DNA of 64,000 nucleotides from Dendrophyllia cribrosa. Its lineage: Eukaryota > Cnidaria > Anthozoa > Scleractinia > Dendrophylliidae. A program made the translations under genes and the position numbers. The notes below the pieces were generated by a model. That model saw nothing but the letters and a program-made list of their open reading frames with translations, was not told the DNA's origin and did no database searches. The DNA is taken from assembly GCA_024195265.1 (NCBI GenBank), contig JAJLRJ010000009.1, positions 34,449,637 through 34,513,636 on the forward strand, written 5' to 3'. Below are positions 10,962-23,698 of the stretch, piece by piece (within the stretch, counting starts at the first letter, position 1; the number at the start of each line of letters is the position of its first letter).

Positions 10962-11756
10962 CCCTATTCAGGCTGGGCTTTTTTAGGAAACCTTACACCC
11001 AGTTTTGACCTGCCACACCCAATTATGACGTCACAATGACGTCATTTTTTGTTTTTCCGACGTTTCTTTGATATTTTTCCATCCAGATACTTAAAATATC
11101 AAATATAACTGTGAAATCATCTCTTTAATATTAAAAGATAATAAATACAAACAATGACACACTTGTAAAGCGAGAAAAAGCAATAAAAAGCGATAAAACT
11201 ATAATTTTGAAATTATTGTCCGCCATCTTGGATTTTCTTTTTTTTGGTTTAAATTAAAATTTAAAAAATATCTAAAAGAGAAAAGGATCAGAATGTATAA
11301 AACACGTATCAAACTAATGTCTATTATCCAAACAATGAACTTAGAAGCGTTATTAAATAAATAGTACAAAATGTTTGTCTATAAGTAAAAGACAGCAAAA
11401 ATTTACCTACCCCTCCCCCCAAATATTTGATGTTAAAAATTTTTGATGTCTTTCAAGAACTAGTCCCAAGAAAAAACTATTCTAACAAGAAAATGCACTA
11501 TAAGTCAAAGAACCAAGATCTCAAATAAAAAATTCACCATATTTTAATATTTTGAAAACCTATGTGTCAAAAACCGGTTGCCATGGCAACATGGTTAATC
11601 ACACTGACATGTTATGGATACCAAAATGTCCCTAGATAAATTCCAGGAAAAGTCAGAAAATTTCATCGTCATAGCTATTTCGGTGTAAAAGGTATCGCAA
11701 TTTTACTTGAGGGGGGGTTCGAAAAGCCCCCCCCCCCCCCCCCAGTCTGAATAGGG
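10962..11756. mobile_element. TTAA MITE, CCCTATTCAG family (795 bp)
   Basis: TTAA at 10958-10961 and 11757-11760, with termini CCCTATTCAGGCTGGG and near-inverse. Noncoding; includes a C18 tract near the right end and the CCAAGATGGCGG stretch shared with the element at 12281. Non-autonomous TTAA-targeting element. Mirror at 18369-19159. Confidence 0.75.
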
Positions 11757-11760
11757 TTAA

Positions 11761-12276
11761 GAGAGGACTAAATACGAAGAACGGCGTATTCTGAACTGAG
11801 GGGTTAAATATTCTGCCATGCTTTATCATTACAGAATGATGGCAATGATTTTTGAGCCAGCAACTAAATATTACTAGAAATAGCTGAGAGCCAGTTTGGC
11901 AAGTCTAGACGCCACTGTCCATCGTTTGTTATTGCAAAATTTTCGGTCTTTCCTTCCATTCCTTTCGACATCCAAGTCCAACTTTGTTGCCAGTTCCTTC
12001 AAGCCCAGAAATTCTACCAGATGCCTCTTCAATGACTCTACCGTCTGCAGATCATTGTTGATGGGTGTGGCTTCGATGACGTTCGAACGCTGTATCGGAA
12101 TCGATACGGTAAAAGCCCACAATCGCTTTGATAAGACTGATAACGCCACGAACAGCCATGACAGAAATCGTTCCTTCTAAAGCCTGGCCACAGTAAATTG
12201 AGGATCATGTAACAGTTATGTTAGAATCCGCCAAATTGTAAATGATGAATTTTAAAAGACTTATCAGTTAGACTTA
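11761..12276. other. Segment between two TTAA MITEs, possible coding relic
   Basis: On the minus strand 11874-12149 is open for 91 codons and includes NNDLQTVESLKRHLVEFLGL, which has a protein-like composition. Nothing identifies a family, and the opposite strand is open too. It may belong to the same decayed gene as 10195-10740, interrupted by the MITE at 10962. Mirror at 17849-18364. Confidence 0.25.
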
Positions 12277-12280
12277 TTAA

Positions 12281-12892
12281 CTCTATTCGGCCTGGGCTTT
12301 TTTTGAGTTCCTGTGCCTGGGGGGGGGATTGTGCCTCCCCTCCCTCGTAACTTCAAGAACATTAAGGCTATGACAATGAAACCTAGAGGGTACATAGAAC
12401 GTCCAAAACTGTCTCCTTTGCGGTCCGCACAATGGAACGATGACGTAATATGACGTAGTTATTAGGCAATTAGTTATACGGCCGCCATCTTGGATCTGCC
12501 ATCTTGGATTTCTGAAATTTTTCAAAACCTCTTAAAAATCGTCCAAATTGCCTCAAAGTTAATCAAAACCAATAAATAAACGCTAAATGACGTAAAAATA
12601 TAAAAGCTATAGCAATAAACATTGTTTTTCTTCATTCAAAGGTACAATATGCAAATTTCAAAACACATGGCTGTCAAAATCTTGTTATCATGGAAACATC
12701 AAGTCACGTGATCAATAAATTGTGAAATGAAATTGTTACCAGATAAATTTTCGGAAAAGTCACAAAGTTTGATGGCGTTTGAATACATATTAAAGAAGTT
12801 ATGCCGTGATGTTGAAAGTTAGCGCGGTCACTTTGTGCCTCCCCTCTCTCTCCCCCCCCCCCCCCCCCCCCCCCCCCCCCAGGCTGAATAGG
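12281..12892. mobile_element. TTAA MITE, CTCTATTCGG variant (612 bp)
   Basis: TTAA at 12277-12280 and 12893-12896, with termini CTCTATTCGGCCTGGG and near-inverse, related to the element at 10962. It ends in a long C tract (about 12853-12880). The reverse strand is open for 80 codons, without protein-like features. Mirror at 17241-17844. Confidence 0.75.
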
Positions 12893-13382
12893 TTAACGTA
12901 CTATTGTCAGAGGTCTGCTGGAAACCCAAGTATAATAAACGTCTTAAACGCATAAATATTATCCGAAAAGGTTATTTACCAATTTTCTAAAAAGTAATAC
13001 CATCGTCTTAAGCCTTTCATCAGGCGTCATAAAATCGAGTATAAATGTCACTTGTCAGTTACATTTAATAATAATATTAATAATAATAAAACTTATTTCT
13101 GTGTCAAGATAAAATATAGCATTACCCACTAATAAGGACACCTATCTAAACTATCTAAATAATTTATACGAACTATTTAGCTTATTTGTCAGTTAAAATT
13201 TTAGCCATTTGTCAGTTGTCAGTAAACCCCAACCAGATACTCGTTTACAGTGAATGGTAGGCAGATGAGTTATGGAACGTTTATTAAAGTCCTGGAAGAG
13301 TGAAGTGTGCATTCGTTTGAAATTCAGTTAAATTCAACTGAAATCTAGTCGTCCTAATAAAATAATTGCGATCTACCATTAA

Positions 13383-14862
13383 AGGGACATTGCCCCGGCT
13401 GGAATATCGTGTTTTCATGATTATGGCCGCGAGCTTCCTTTAAGCTTACTTATCTTGACATCGGAATTGAAGAAACCATCGCCAAAAGTGATAGCAGCAA
13501 AGAAATATAAACTAAACAGAAGAAATAACGGCTAGAAAGGTCAAAACTTCACAAGAATGGCAAGTTGATTTCTTGACCGCCTTCAATAACTTAAATTTCA
13601 TGAACTGAAATCCATTTTCAATCCTTGCAATCCCGGCCGTATTCACGAAAGCATCCGAAGTCCAAAGAGCCTCCTAAGATATAACTTAGGAGATAACTGG
13701 TATTCACGAAGACCTCCTATTTTAAGACATGTCTTATTTTTTCTCCTAAACTTAGGACCTACTATATTTTTAAGACATGTCTTGACTGGTATTCGCGAAG
13801 ACCTCTTAACTTAAGATTCGTCTTAATTTTTCTCCTAAACTTAGGAGGTCAAAATTGACCTCCTAACTCATTAAAACATGTCTTGACGGGGCTAAATGCG
13901 ATTGTTGACGAGTTTTACGTCAATTTTCAAGTGATTATTGTGTATCACAATAGCTACCGATTAGATTAAACATTTTAAAGCAATATAATGCTTTAAAAAA
14001 GCAAGTTGCATCTCAAATTCGCGTGTGTAAACTAGCGGGCGATTTCAGTGCGATTTGGTGCGATTTGTCGCGTGATGTCGCAGAACCTGGCGGCGATTTT
14101 TGGGAAATCACAGCAAATCAAACAAATATCGCACTCGAATCGCACAGGAAGTCGCCGCAGTTTACACTTGCAACAAAAGTTGCATTGGAGAGCGTGACAA
14201 AAATCGCATCAAAACTCGCATGTGTAAACGGGCCTTTATATTTCCGTTTTTTCGTGAAAATAAGCCCTTGCTTGTACAAGAAATATCGAAGAAGATCCTA
14301 TTAAAACGATGATGGATTTGTTTGTTACTTTCGCTACTGACCATGAACGAAGATATTATCAGTTTTGCTATCTTAAATTCGAGAAGAAATAAAGGTTATT
14401 GTATTGTTTCATTGTAACAACAATAACACATTACAAAATACTAGTCATTCATGTAATATTCATAACTTATTATTCATAAGAGCGCGCCATATATAATCTA
14501 TCTCTGATTGGTTTACTTTTACAAATCGATAACTGCCCGCGACCATTAAACTTAGAGACTGCTAAGTTACGCTTACCTTAGGATGGTCATAAGACATCGT
14601 TCGTGAATAGCACTTAGACATATCTTAGGAAGCTCCTAAATTTCTCTTAAGTTATATCTTGAGATATATCTTAGGTAGGATTTCGTGAATACGGCCCCAG
14701 CACTTTATCTCCAAGCTACTGTTTTTTGTTTTGCTTTATAGAATCTTTTATCCAACTAAGTTGTATATTTGGTGAATTTGGCGATATAACTTGAAAATAA
14801 GGTGAGCGAAATTTTACTATTTCGGCGGGACAGTGTCGGGGCATTGTCGTGACAGTGTCCCT
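13383..14862. mobile_element. TTAA element, AGGGACAxTG family (1.48 kb, nested)
   Basis: TTAA at 13379-13382 and 14863-14866, with termini AAGGGACATTGCC and the inverse of AAGGGACACTGTC. The empty site exists in the unit at about 1611 (GATTAAGCCAACT) and in its mirror, so TTAA duplication is shown directly. A 408 bp relative without the inner block lies at 49568-49975. The inner block 13635-14696 is a separate insertion. Confidence 0.8.
13635..14696. mobile_element. Nested element with GGCCGTATTCACGAAA termini
   Basis: A 1062 bp block ending in GGCCGTATTCACGAAA and its exact inverse, inserted in the 1.48 kb TTAA element; the relative at 49568 lacks it. It is rich in CCTAAGATATAACTTAGGAG-like short inverted repeats. 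Its middle (about 14020-14240) has GTGTAAACTAGCGG and CGCATGTGTAAACGGGCC, perhaps a third nested unit. The 93-codon open frame here is not protein-like. Mirror at 15426-16491. Confidence 0.7.
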
Positions 14863-14969
14863 TTAACCAACTGAAGCCAATCAACTCAGTAAAGCACAAC
14901 TAACAATAATAACAGTATAAAAAATTCAATGATTGGCCTACAAGGACTTTGGTTGCCCAGGATTGTAAA

Positions 14970-15150
14970 CTAGTTATATATATATATATAGGTATATAAA
15001 TAGGTAATATACTGATTTTCAAAAACGTAGCTATTTGAAAAAAAGTATATATATATATATATATATACTTTTTTTTCAAATAGCTACGTTTTTGAAAATC
15101 ATATATATACTATATATATATACCTATACCTATACCTATATATAACTAGT
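14970..15150. repeat. Palindrome 1 centre in a TA-dinucleotide tract
   Basis: GATTTTCAAAAACGTAGCTA on the left and its inverse on the right flank a TA run (about 15048-15066) with almost no loop. Further TATATA runs lie on both sides. The flanking unit would normally continue toward the 3' side of a gene, so the centre lies in an intergenic part of the array. Confidence 0.85.
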
Positions 15151-15259
15151 TTACAATCCTGGGCAACCAAAGTCCTTGTAGGCCAATCATTGAATTTTTT
15201 TATAAACAGTTATTATTGTTAGTTTGCTTTACTGAGTTGATTGGCTTCAGTTGGCTTAA

Positions 15260-16746
15260 AGGGACACTGTCACGACAATGCCCGACACTGTCCCGCCGAA
15301 ATAGTAAAATTTCGCTCACCTTATTTTCAAGTTATATCGCCAAATTCCACCAAATATACAACTTAGTTGGATAAAAAGATTCTATAAAGCAAAACAAAAA
15401 CAGTAGCTTGGAGATAAAGTGCTGGGGCCGTATTCACGAAATCCTACCTAAGATATATCTCAAGATATAACTTAAGAGAAAATTTAGGAGCTTCCTAAGA
15501 TATGTCCTAAGTGCTATTCACGAACGATGTCTTATGACCATCCTAAGGTAAGCGTAACTTAGCAGTCTCCTAAGTTTAATGGTCGCGGGCAGTTATCGAT
15601 TTGTAAAAGTAAACCAATCAGAGATAGTTTATATATGGCGCGCTCTTATGAATAATAAGTTATGAAAATTACATGAATGACTATATTTTGTAATGTGTAA
15701 TTGTTGTTACAATGAAACAATACAATAACCTTTATTTCTTCTCGAATTTAAGATAGCAAAACTGATAATATCTTCGTTCATGGTCAGTAGCGAAAGTAAC
15801 AAACAAATCCATCATCGTTTTAATAGGATCTTCTTCGATATTTCTTGTACAAGCAAGGGCTTATTTTCACGAAAAACGGAAATATAAAGGCCCGTTTACA
15901 CATGCGAGTTTTGATGCGATTTTTGTCACGCTCTCCAATGCAACTTTTGTTGCAAGTGTAAACTAGCGGCGACTTCCTGTGCGATTCGAGTGCGATATTT
16001 GTTTGATTTGCTGTGATTTCCCAAAAATCGCCGCCAGGTTCTGCGACATCACGCGACAAATCGCACCCAAATCGCACTGAAATCGCCGCTAGTTTACACA
16101 CGCGAATTTGAAGATGCAACTTGCTTTTTTAAAGCATTATATTGCTTTAAAATGTTTATCTAATCGGTAGCTATTGTGATACACAATAATCACTTTGAAA
16201 ATTGACGTAAAACTCGTCAACAATCGCATTTAGCCCCCGTCAAGACATGTTTTAATGAGTTAGGAGGTCAATTTTGACCTCCTAAGTTTAGGAGAAAAAT
16301 TAAGACGAATCTTAAGTTAAGAGGTCTTCGCGAATACCAGTCAAGACATGTCTTAAAAATATAGTAGGTCCTAAGTTTAGGAGAAAAAATAAGACATGTC
16401 TTAAAATAGGAGGTCTTCGTGAATACCAGTTATCTCCTAAGTTATATCTTAGGAGGCTCTTTGGACTTCGGATGCTTTCGTGAATACGGCCCCGGGATTG
16501 CAAGGATTGAAATGGATTTCAGTTCATGAAATTTAAGTTATTGACAGGCGGTCAAGAAATCAAACTTGCCATTCTTGTGAAGTTTTGACCTTTCTAGCCG
16601 TTATTTCTTCTGTTTAGTTTATATTTCTTTGCTGCTATCACTTTTGGCGATGGTTTCTTCAATTCCGATGTCAAGATAAGTAAGCTTAAAGGAAGCTCGC
16701 GGCCATAATCATGAAAACACGATATTCCAGCCGGGGCAATGTCCCT
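15260..16746. mobile_element. TTAA element, AGGGACAxTG family (mirror)
   Basis: Reverse complement of 13383-14862, with TTAA at 15256-15259 and 16747-16750. Confidence 0.8.
15426..16491. mobile_element. Nested GGCCGTATTCACGAAA element (mirror)
   Basis: Reverse complement of 13635-14696. Confidence 0.7.
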
Positions 16747-17240
16747 TTAATGGTAGATCGCAATTATTTTATTAGGACGACTAGATTTCAGTTGAATTTA
16801 ACTGAATTTCAAACGAATGCACACTTCACTCTTCCAGGACTTTAATAAACGTTCCATAACTCATCTGCCTACCATTCACTGTAAACGAGTATCTGGTTGG
16901 GTTTACTGACAACTGACAAATGGCTAAAATTTTAACTGACAAATAAGCTAAATAGTTCGTATAATTATTTAGATAGTTTAGATAGGTGTCCTTAATTAGT
17001 GGGTAACTGCTATATTTTATCTTGACACAGAAATAAAGTTTTATTATTATTAATATTATTATTAAAATGTAACTGACAAGTGACATTTATACTCGATTTT
17101 ACTGACGCCTGATGAAAGGCTTAAGACGATGGTATTACTTTTTAGAAAATTGGTAAATAACCTTTCGGATAATATTTATGCGTTTAAGACGTTTTATTAT
17201 ACTTGGGTTTCCCAGCAGACCTCTGACAATAGTACGTTAA

Positions 17241-17844
17241 CCCTATTCAGCCTGGGGGGGGGGGGGGGGGGGGAGAGAGAGGGGAGGCACAAAGTGACCG
17301 CGCTAACTTTCAACATCACGGCATAACTTCTTTAATATGTATTCAAACGCCATCAAACTTTGTGACTTTTCCGAAAATTTATCTGGTAACAATTTCATTT
17401 CACAATTTATTGATCACGTGACTTGATGTTTCCATGATAACAAGATTTTGACAGCCATGTGTTTTGAAATTTGCATATTGTACCTTTGAATGAAGAAAAA
17501 CAATGTTTATTGCTATAGCTTTTATATTTTTACGTCATTTAGCGTTTATTTATTGGTTTTGATTAACTTTGAGGCAATTTGGACGATTTTTAAGAGGTTT
17601 TGAAAAATTTCAGAAATCCAAGATGGCAGATCCAAGATGGCGGCCGTATAACTAATTGCCTAATAACTACGTCATATTACGTCATCGTTCCATTGTGCGG
17701 ACCGCAAAGGAGACAGTTTTGGACGTTCTATGTACCCTCTAGGTTTCATTGTCATAGCCTTAATGTTCTTGAAGTTACGAGGGAGGGGAGGCACAATCCC
17801 CCCCCCAGGCACAGGAACTCAAAAAAAGCCCAGGCCGAATAGAG
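17241..17844. mobile_element. TTAA MITE, CTCTATTCGG variant (mirror)
   Basis: Reverse complement of 12281-12892, with TTAA at 17237-17240 and 17845-17848. Confidence 0.75.
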
Positions 17845-18368
17845 TTAATAAGTCTAACTGATAAGTCTTTTAAAATTCATCATTTACAATTTGGCGGATT
17901 CTAACATAACTGTTACATGATCCTCAATTTACTGTGGCCAGGCTTTAGAAGGAACGATTTCTGTCATGGCTGTTCGTGGCGTTATCAGTCTTATCAAAGC
18001 GATTGTGGGCTTTTACCGTATCGATTCCGATACAGCGTTCGAACGTCATCGAAGCCACACCCATCAACAATGATCTGCAGACGGTAGAGTCATTGAAGAG
18101 GCATCTGGTAGAATTTCTGGGCTTGAAGGAACTGGCAACAAAGTTGGACTTGGATGTCGAAAGGAATGGAAGGAAAGACCGAAAATTTTGCAATAACAAA
18201 CGATGGACAGTGGCGTCTAGACTTGCCAAACTGGCTCTCAGCTATTTCTAGTAATATTTAGTTGCTGGCTCAAAAATCATTGCCATCATTCTGTAATGAT
18301 AAAGCATGGCAGAATATTTAACCCCTCAGTTCAGAATACGCCGTTCTTCGTATTTAGTCCTCTCTTAA

Positions 18369-19159
18369 CCCTATTCAGACTGGGGGGGGGGGGGGGGCTT
18401 TTCGAACCCCCCTCAAGTAAAATTGCGATACCTTTTACACCGAAATAGCTATGACGATGAAATTTTCTGACTTTTCCTGGAATTTATCTAGGGACATTTT
18501 GGTATCCATAACATGTCAGTGTGATTAACCATGTTGCCATGGCAACCGGTTTTTGACACATAGGTTTTCAAAATATTAAAATATGGTGAATTTTTTATTT
18601 GAGATCTTGGTTCTTTGACTTATAGTGCATTTTCTTGTTAGAATAGTTTTTTTTGGGACTAGTTCTTGAAAGACATCAAAAATTTTTAACATCAAATATT
18701 TGGGGGAGGGGTAGGTAAATTTTTGCTGTCTTTTACTTATAGACAAACATTTTGTACTATTTATTTAATAACGCTTCTAAGTTCATTGTTTGGATAATAG
18801 ACATTAGTTTGATACGTGTTTTATACATTCTGATCCTTTTCTCTTTTAGATATTTTTTAAATTTTAATTTAAACCAAAAAAAAGAAAATCCAAGATGGCG
18901 GACAATAATTTCAAAATTATAGTTTTATCGCTTTTTATTGCTTTTTCTCGCTTTACAAGTGTGTCATTGTTTGTATTTATTATCTTTTAATATTAAAGAG
19001 ATGATTTCACAGTTATATTTGATATTTTAAGTATCTGGATGGAAAAATATCAAAGAAACGTCGGAAAAACAAAAAATGACGTCATTGTGACGTCATAATT
19101 GGGTGTGGCAGGTCAAAACTGGGTGTAAGGTTTCCTAAAAAAGCCCAGCCTGAATAGGG
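18369..19159. mobile_element. TTAA MITE, CCCTATTCAG family (mirror)
   Basis: Reverse complement of 10962-11756, with TTAA at 18365-18368 and 19160-19163. Confidence 0.75.
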
Positions 19160-19381
19160 TTAATAAATTTGCAGTAGTACTGAATGAAACAAAACTTTAA
19201 GTGCCAAAGAAATCTATGATTTTACATCTAATTTATACTTGACAAAGGTACTATCATCACGCCGATAAATAGATAAAACGTGCTAATATAAGTGTCAGTG
19301 AAGTCGGGAATCTTCACGCGGTATCCCATTTCAAGCATGAAAGTTTCACCGCGCTGCAGTATTCTCAAGACTTTGGGACCA

Positions 19382-19928
19382 TCTCAATGGAGTCTTTAAA
19401 GAGAATAACAAAATGGAGGGCCAAGTATTTTACGCACGACAAGTCCTAATACCCAGTGACGCAGACCAGCATTGAGTTTGCCAGTCTTAAGTTCATGAAA
19501 CCTCTTCCGTCTGTAGAGATCCATCCTGAGACTGAAACGGCTATGAAAGAATTAATGCATAGGTATCGTCCTGTTAGACAAAGCACTGTCCGGAGTGAAT
19601 CAACAAAGGACATGGCAGGGTCTCTTTATCAGCTTTATCAGCCGGCAGTTTACGCAAACCAACCTGCAACGAACCAGTAATGGAAAGGTGCCACGGAGAA
19701 GTCGAAGAAGAGGAATTTAAGGTACCAACTTAAGATGTGTCAGACGTCACATTCGTGGATGACTGTCTAATTGCCGTAGCTGTTGATAATACTTAATCTC
19801 TACAGGTAGATGAGTACGATACGAAATCAGAAGACGACAGCTCCGAAATTGAAGACGTGGACATTCCACCTCAAACTGCTACCATTTCTATATCCGGACG
19901 CACCGGACCGACGGACAATACTTGCTAA
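19382..19928 (+). pseudogene. Coding relic with acidic C-terminal exon (mirror)
   Basis: Mirror of 10195-10740. The donor GT is at 19722, the acceptor AG at 19804-19805 and the final exon at 19806-19928 (40 codons plus stop). This arm has an extra C near 19570 that shifts the frame relative to the left arm. Confidence 0.35.
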
Positions 19929-21183
19929 TTTCGCCTGGATTTGTAAGGTACAGAATGAAAATTAAGTAAAAGAAGCAGTTGCTTGTTTGCTTTGTTTGTT
20001 ACGAAATCAAAGTGTGTTGTGATGAAAACATTAGAAACCAAACAAATTTAAGAAAACAAATGTTTGGTATTTAATAAAATGTATTTTTAGCTATAAAAGG
20101 GTCAACTAAGAATATTTAAGAGCCAATGTCTGAAATTTTCGAAAATCGGGCGTCACTCATAAAATTTCGGATTTCTTCATATTTTGCCCAAATAATCTCT
20201 ATAGTGAAGTATTTACAAAAATAACATTAAAAATTGTAACGGCGTTTTATTTTTTTCGAAAACGGGCAAAGTTTGAAAAACGGCAAATTGGCGGCCTTTC
20301 AGTTGTGAAACTGGCGAAAAATTACACATTTTCATCTCGCTCGTACAGAAAAACGCGATGCCATACATAAATAAAATGTGGCCACAACATAAACACGCTC
20401 TTGTTCTTCACACTACTGTTATTTACTTTGGATTAGCAGTTGAAATAAGAATATTTCGGCCGTTAGAAGAAACATGATTTCTTCCATTTTAAAAATTAGC
20501 AAATTTGAACCAATTTCAACGCCGTGGAAACCCAATTGGTACGTTGAGTTTGAAAACAAAATTAAGACAGTCTTGAAGCACAACTTCTGCTGTTTACTGT
20601 GGTGAAATATTTCTGGCGGCACTTTAAAAGTGCCCCGTCGAGAGACCAAAATGTGAAGGGTAGTTTGACACTAGGAGAACTTGTGACACGAATCTGAGCG
20701 CCGACATTACGCACAAAATGTTTATCGCTAAAAATAGTTCCTGAGATAGAGCCTTTTTCAGAATCGTAAAGACTTCAGAAGAACTTCATCTATCCTTTGC
20801 TAACTTAAAATGATATCTTTTAAGCAGTTTGTTGGGATACGGAGTAGAGACACGAACATCATGTTGTGCGACCTTACAAATAACAGCGATCAACACTTAC
20901 CCGCTTTTTCATCAGAAAATTAAACTGACCCGAACCTTGAATTGCGTTTATAATAAAGACAATCCTGAACTCCGATCCATTATATTGCTGAGATCATATT
21001 ATAGCGTTATTTACTCCAAATTTGTTAAAACAACAGTCGGAAGTTTCAGTTCGGAAGTTTCCCACAATGTGTTGCAAAGAGATTGCGTGACGCGTAGCAC
21101 GCTGGAATTTGTTGCGTGCTTATGGTATCGGTCACGGAAAGAACATTGCCGTGGAAAAGGTTTCAGGTCAGTGTCATTTAAGC

Positions 21184-21406
21184 CCCATTTACACGAGCAA
21201 TTTTTCCTTGACAAGTTTACTTGCCAATTTTTATTGCTTGTGTAGATGATTAACAAGTTTTCCTTTACAATTTTCCGTTGTCAAGGAAAAGCTAGCATGC
21301 CAGCTTTTCCTTGACAAGGAAAAATTGTCCACTATTCTCCATCTACACGAGCAATTTTTCCTTGTCAAGGAAAACTTGTCAAGGAAAAATTGCTCGTGTA
21401 AATGGG
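21184..21406. mobile_element. Hairpin-rich MITE (mirror)
   Basis: Reverse complement of 8716-8938. Confidence 0.65.
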
Positions 21407-21961
21407 ACTTTATAAAGTGGGCTGGGGGTCCTTTAGTTGTAGAACTTGAGGCTCTAGTGGGGTCCGAGTGCATGCCTTCTATATTGATTTTTGACGTCGG
21501 GAGGCTCGAAAGTGCTTTTTACATCATTCAATACAAGATATTTTCGAAAACAAAAGTGAAATTCAAAGATATTTTTTTCTTTTTAGCCACTATTGCACCC
21601 GCTTTCCGTTAATAGTTCATCAGAAAATTTAACTAACCCGAACCTTGAATTGCGTTTATGATAAAGCCAATCATGCACTCCATTGTTGTAAATAAATTCC
21701 TGCACAGCAAAAGTAGAGAAAAAAATCGTTCACTGCGAGAGAAAGAAAAGTATGGAATAATCTAGAAAAAAATTCTTGCACAGCCTCAAGGCGGAAAACA
21801 AATCATGCATCACACAAGGCTTCTTCAATCTTCTTACAAGAGAAAATAAAACTGTAAAAGTGGTTAGCAATCTTGCATTACATTGGCCCTTCATTTTCTA
21901 GCTTTACAAGGGCAACTATCCTCAAAATCTTCAAGGAGGGCCATCGATGGCGCTTTTTTCT

Positions 21962-23328
21962 TCACTGCCGGGCACGGGCACGACGCATTTCTTTTGTAAC
22001 TACATCCGGGTCGATCCTGTCTGTGGATTGACCAATAGTAAATTTAGCTTCCAGGTAGGCTTTCTGCTTTTCATTGAATTGGTAGCAAGGGCTGTTCCAT
22101 TTCCTTTAGCGCCCAGCCCGCCTTGAGGCTTTGGCCTTTGTTTGAGCTGCTAACTGAGCTTGAAAGAAAGGAAGAAGTGCAACGCTTTCGCTGAGGAGGG
22201 TGGCGTACTGTTGTTTGGCCAGGTCATTAGGGTGTGCCTCTCCGGTGACCTGGAGCAGGCTTCTAATGACAGATGGCGTTACAGGTCGGACGGCCGTTGA
22301 AACACTTTGATGCAGCCCCCGGGAGGTACTAGCCTGCGAGCAAGGCTCTCATTCTTAGGGGTTGGGAGGAAGGGGTTCGGGGGGCCTCCTCCCCTCCCAA
22401 ACCGCGAACCCGGTCCCGACCCCGAGAGCTTGCTCGCAGGCTAGGGGGGTACTCGGATATGTCTTGGCTGGGTATGTGCCGCCCGGGTCTTCAAATCAGA
22501 CCCCGTTTTAGAAAGAATTTGCACTCAAAATGTTACCCCATTCTAAAAATAAGTCAATTTTTAACACTCTGATTCTAGAAAAATGATACAGAAAATGATA
22601 TGCGATCTCGGATGGCAGAGCCTCGAAGCTCGCTGGGCTGTCAGCCGCCTATCCCTGATTGTCCACGGCCTTGTGGACGTTGAAAGTCAGATTCTGGTTA
22701 GGAGTACAAATGGGCGTGTAACTAGACAATCCCAAGGTCAACACCACTTCTGGAATATCCTGCCCAGTATTTAATTTAGATTTCGTAGAAATTGCGTAAC
22801 TTTCAATAGCCCATTTTTTAAAAAAGTTATTTCTTTGTTTGTTCGACTTATACATCAAAATACGACAATTCTGCTTCCACACAAATCAGCAACATAATTG
22901 CTTTGATTTCAAACAGAAGATAAAGACGATAAAGTCACGATCTACAATTTCTTTATTCACCATCTTATGAAGCTTTCGTGCGTTCGAAATATTATACCTC
23001 GTTCTAGGAAATGTCTCTAAAATGGATACCCGTTCGTTCTAGACCAGGAGTCCCAAAATTACGACCCCGTTAGGCGGCACATACCCGTATAGGTATTTTT
23101 GGGAAGTACCCCCTCCCCCACCTCCCCGGGATGCAGCCTTCCTGTGGGTATGAAAATACATTGGATGTTGGACGTTCAGGACTGTTTTCCTTGTCATCGG
23201 ACGTGGCTGTTGAGACTGTAACTTGCGGTGGAGATGTGACAGAAACAGCTTTAAACCCACCAGCCGAAAACAGAACTGACAGCCAGCTGTAGCTCACATA
23301 TGTAATAGTATCACTATTCTCAGATACT
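21962..23328 (-). pseudogene. C2HC zinc-finger relic (mirror)
   Basis: Reverse complement of 6790-8160, split at the same place by the same insertion (22318-23129). It differs by small indels, for example three bases missing in the ATDRKID-type region near 22017. Confidence 0.5.
22318..23129. mobile_element. 812 bp insertion (mirror)
   Basis: Reverse complement of 6989-7800, flanked by GATGCAGCC at 22309-22317 and 23130-23138. Confidence 0.7.
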
Positions 23329-23386
23329 TTTGCTTGCTTTTGAGACGTCAATATAAAGTCGTATTGACGTCTCAAAAACCTAGACA

Positions 23387-23582
23387 AAACTAATTTCGAT
23401 TTTAAGGCGCGCGTTAATACTGCATTATATTGACGGCGTTGGAAGAAAATATATTCCGTACTGGGCTCCGTCCCCGGGGCTCCGCCGCTTCGCGACTCCG
23501 CCCAATACGGAATATATTTTCTCCCAACTAGCCGTCAATATAATGCAGTATTGCAATTGACACCTCAAAATCGAAATAAATT
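23387..23582. mobile_element. Foldback element (mirror)
   Basis: Reverse complement of 6536-6731. Confidence 0.6.
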
Positions 23583-23619
23583 AGTTTATAAGAGTATTGA
23601 AAACATAACTTCGTAGCAG

Positions 23620-23698
<79 letters not shown>
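23620..23698 (+). repeat. Poly-C tract (79)
   Basis: Unbroken run of 79 C. The mirror arm has about ten G at 6432-6441 followed by about 65 bases of ordinary sequence (6442-6500) that are missing here. Probably a sequencing or polishing artefact, otherwise an extreme homopolymer expansion. Confidence 0.9.

Larger units (their letters stand above)
5069..13232. mobile_element. 8.2 kb composite insertion in the array unit (left arm)
   Basis: The ordinary unit near 1474-1490 is continuous, but here it breaks after GGTTTGAG (5068) and resumes at about 13233. The two ends of the inserted block are inverted relatives: TCTGGATGGGG after 5070 and the complement of TCTGGTTGGGG near 13230. Each is followed inward by GTCAGTTGTCAGT-type repeats (5131-5210 and 13170-13225). 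Inside are a 4.8 kb TTAA element, two TTAA MITEs and decayed coding pieces. It may be one large DNA transposon that collected later insertions; the superfamily is not identified. Confidence 0.6.

Noticed and set aside
14023..14304. Open frame of 93 codons in the nested element, mirrored at 15820
   Set aside because: It overlaps internal inverted repeats of a noncoding transposon, is open in two frames, and the two arms differ by frame-changing indels.
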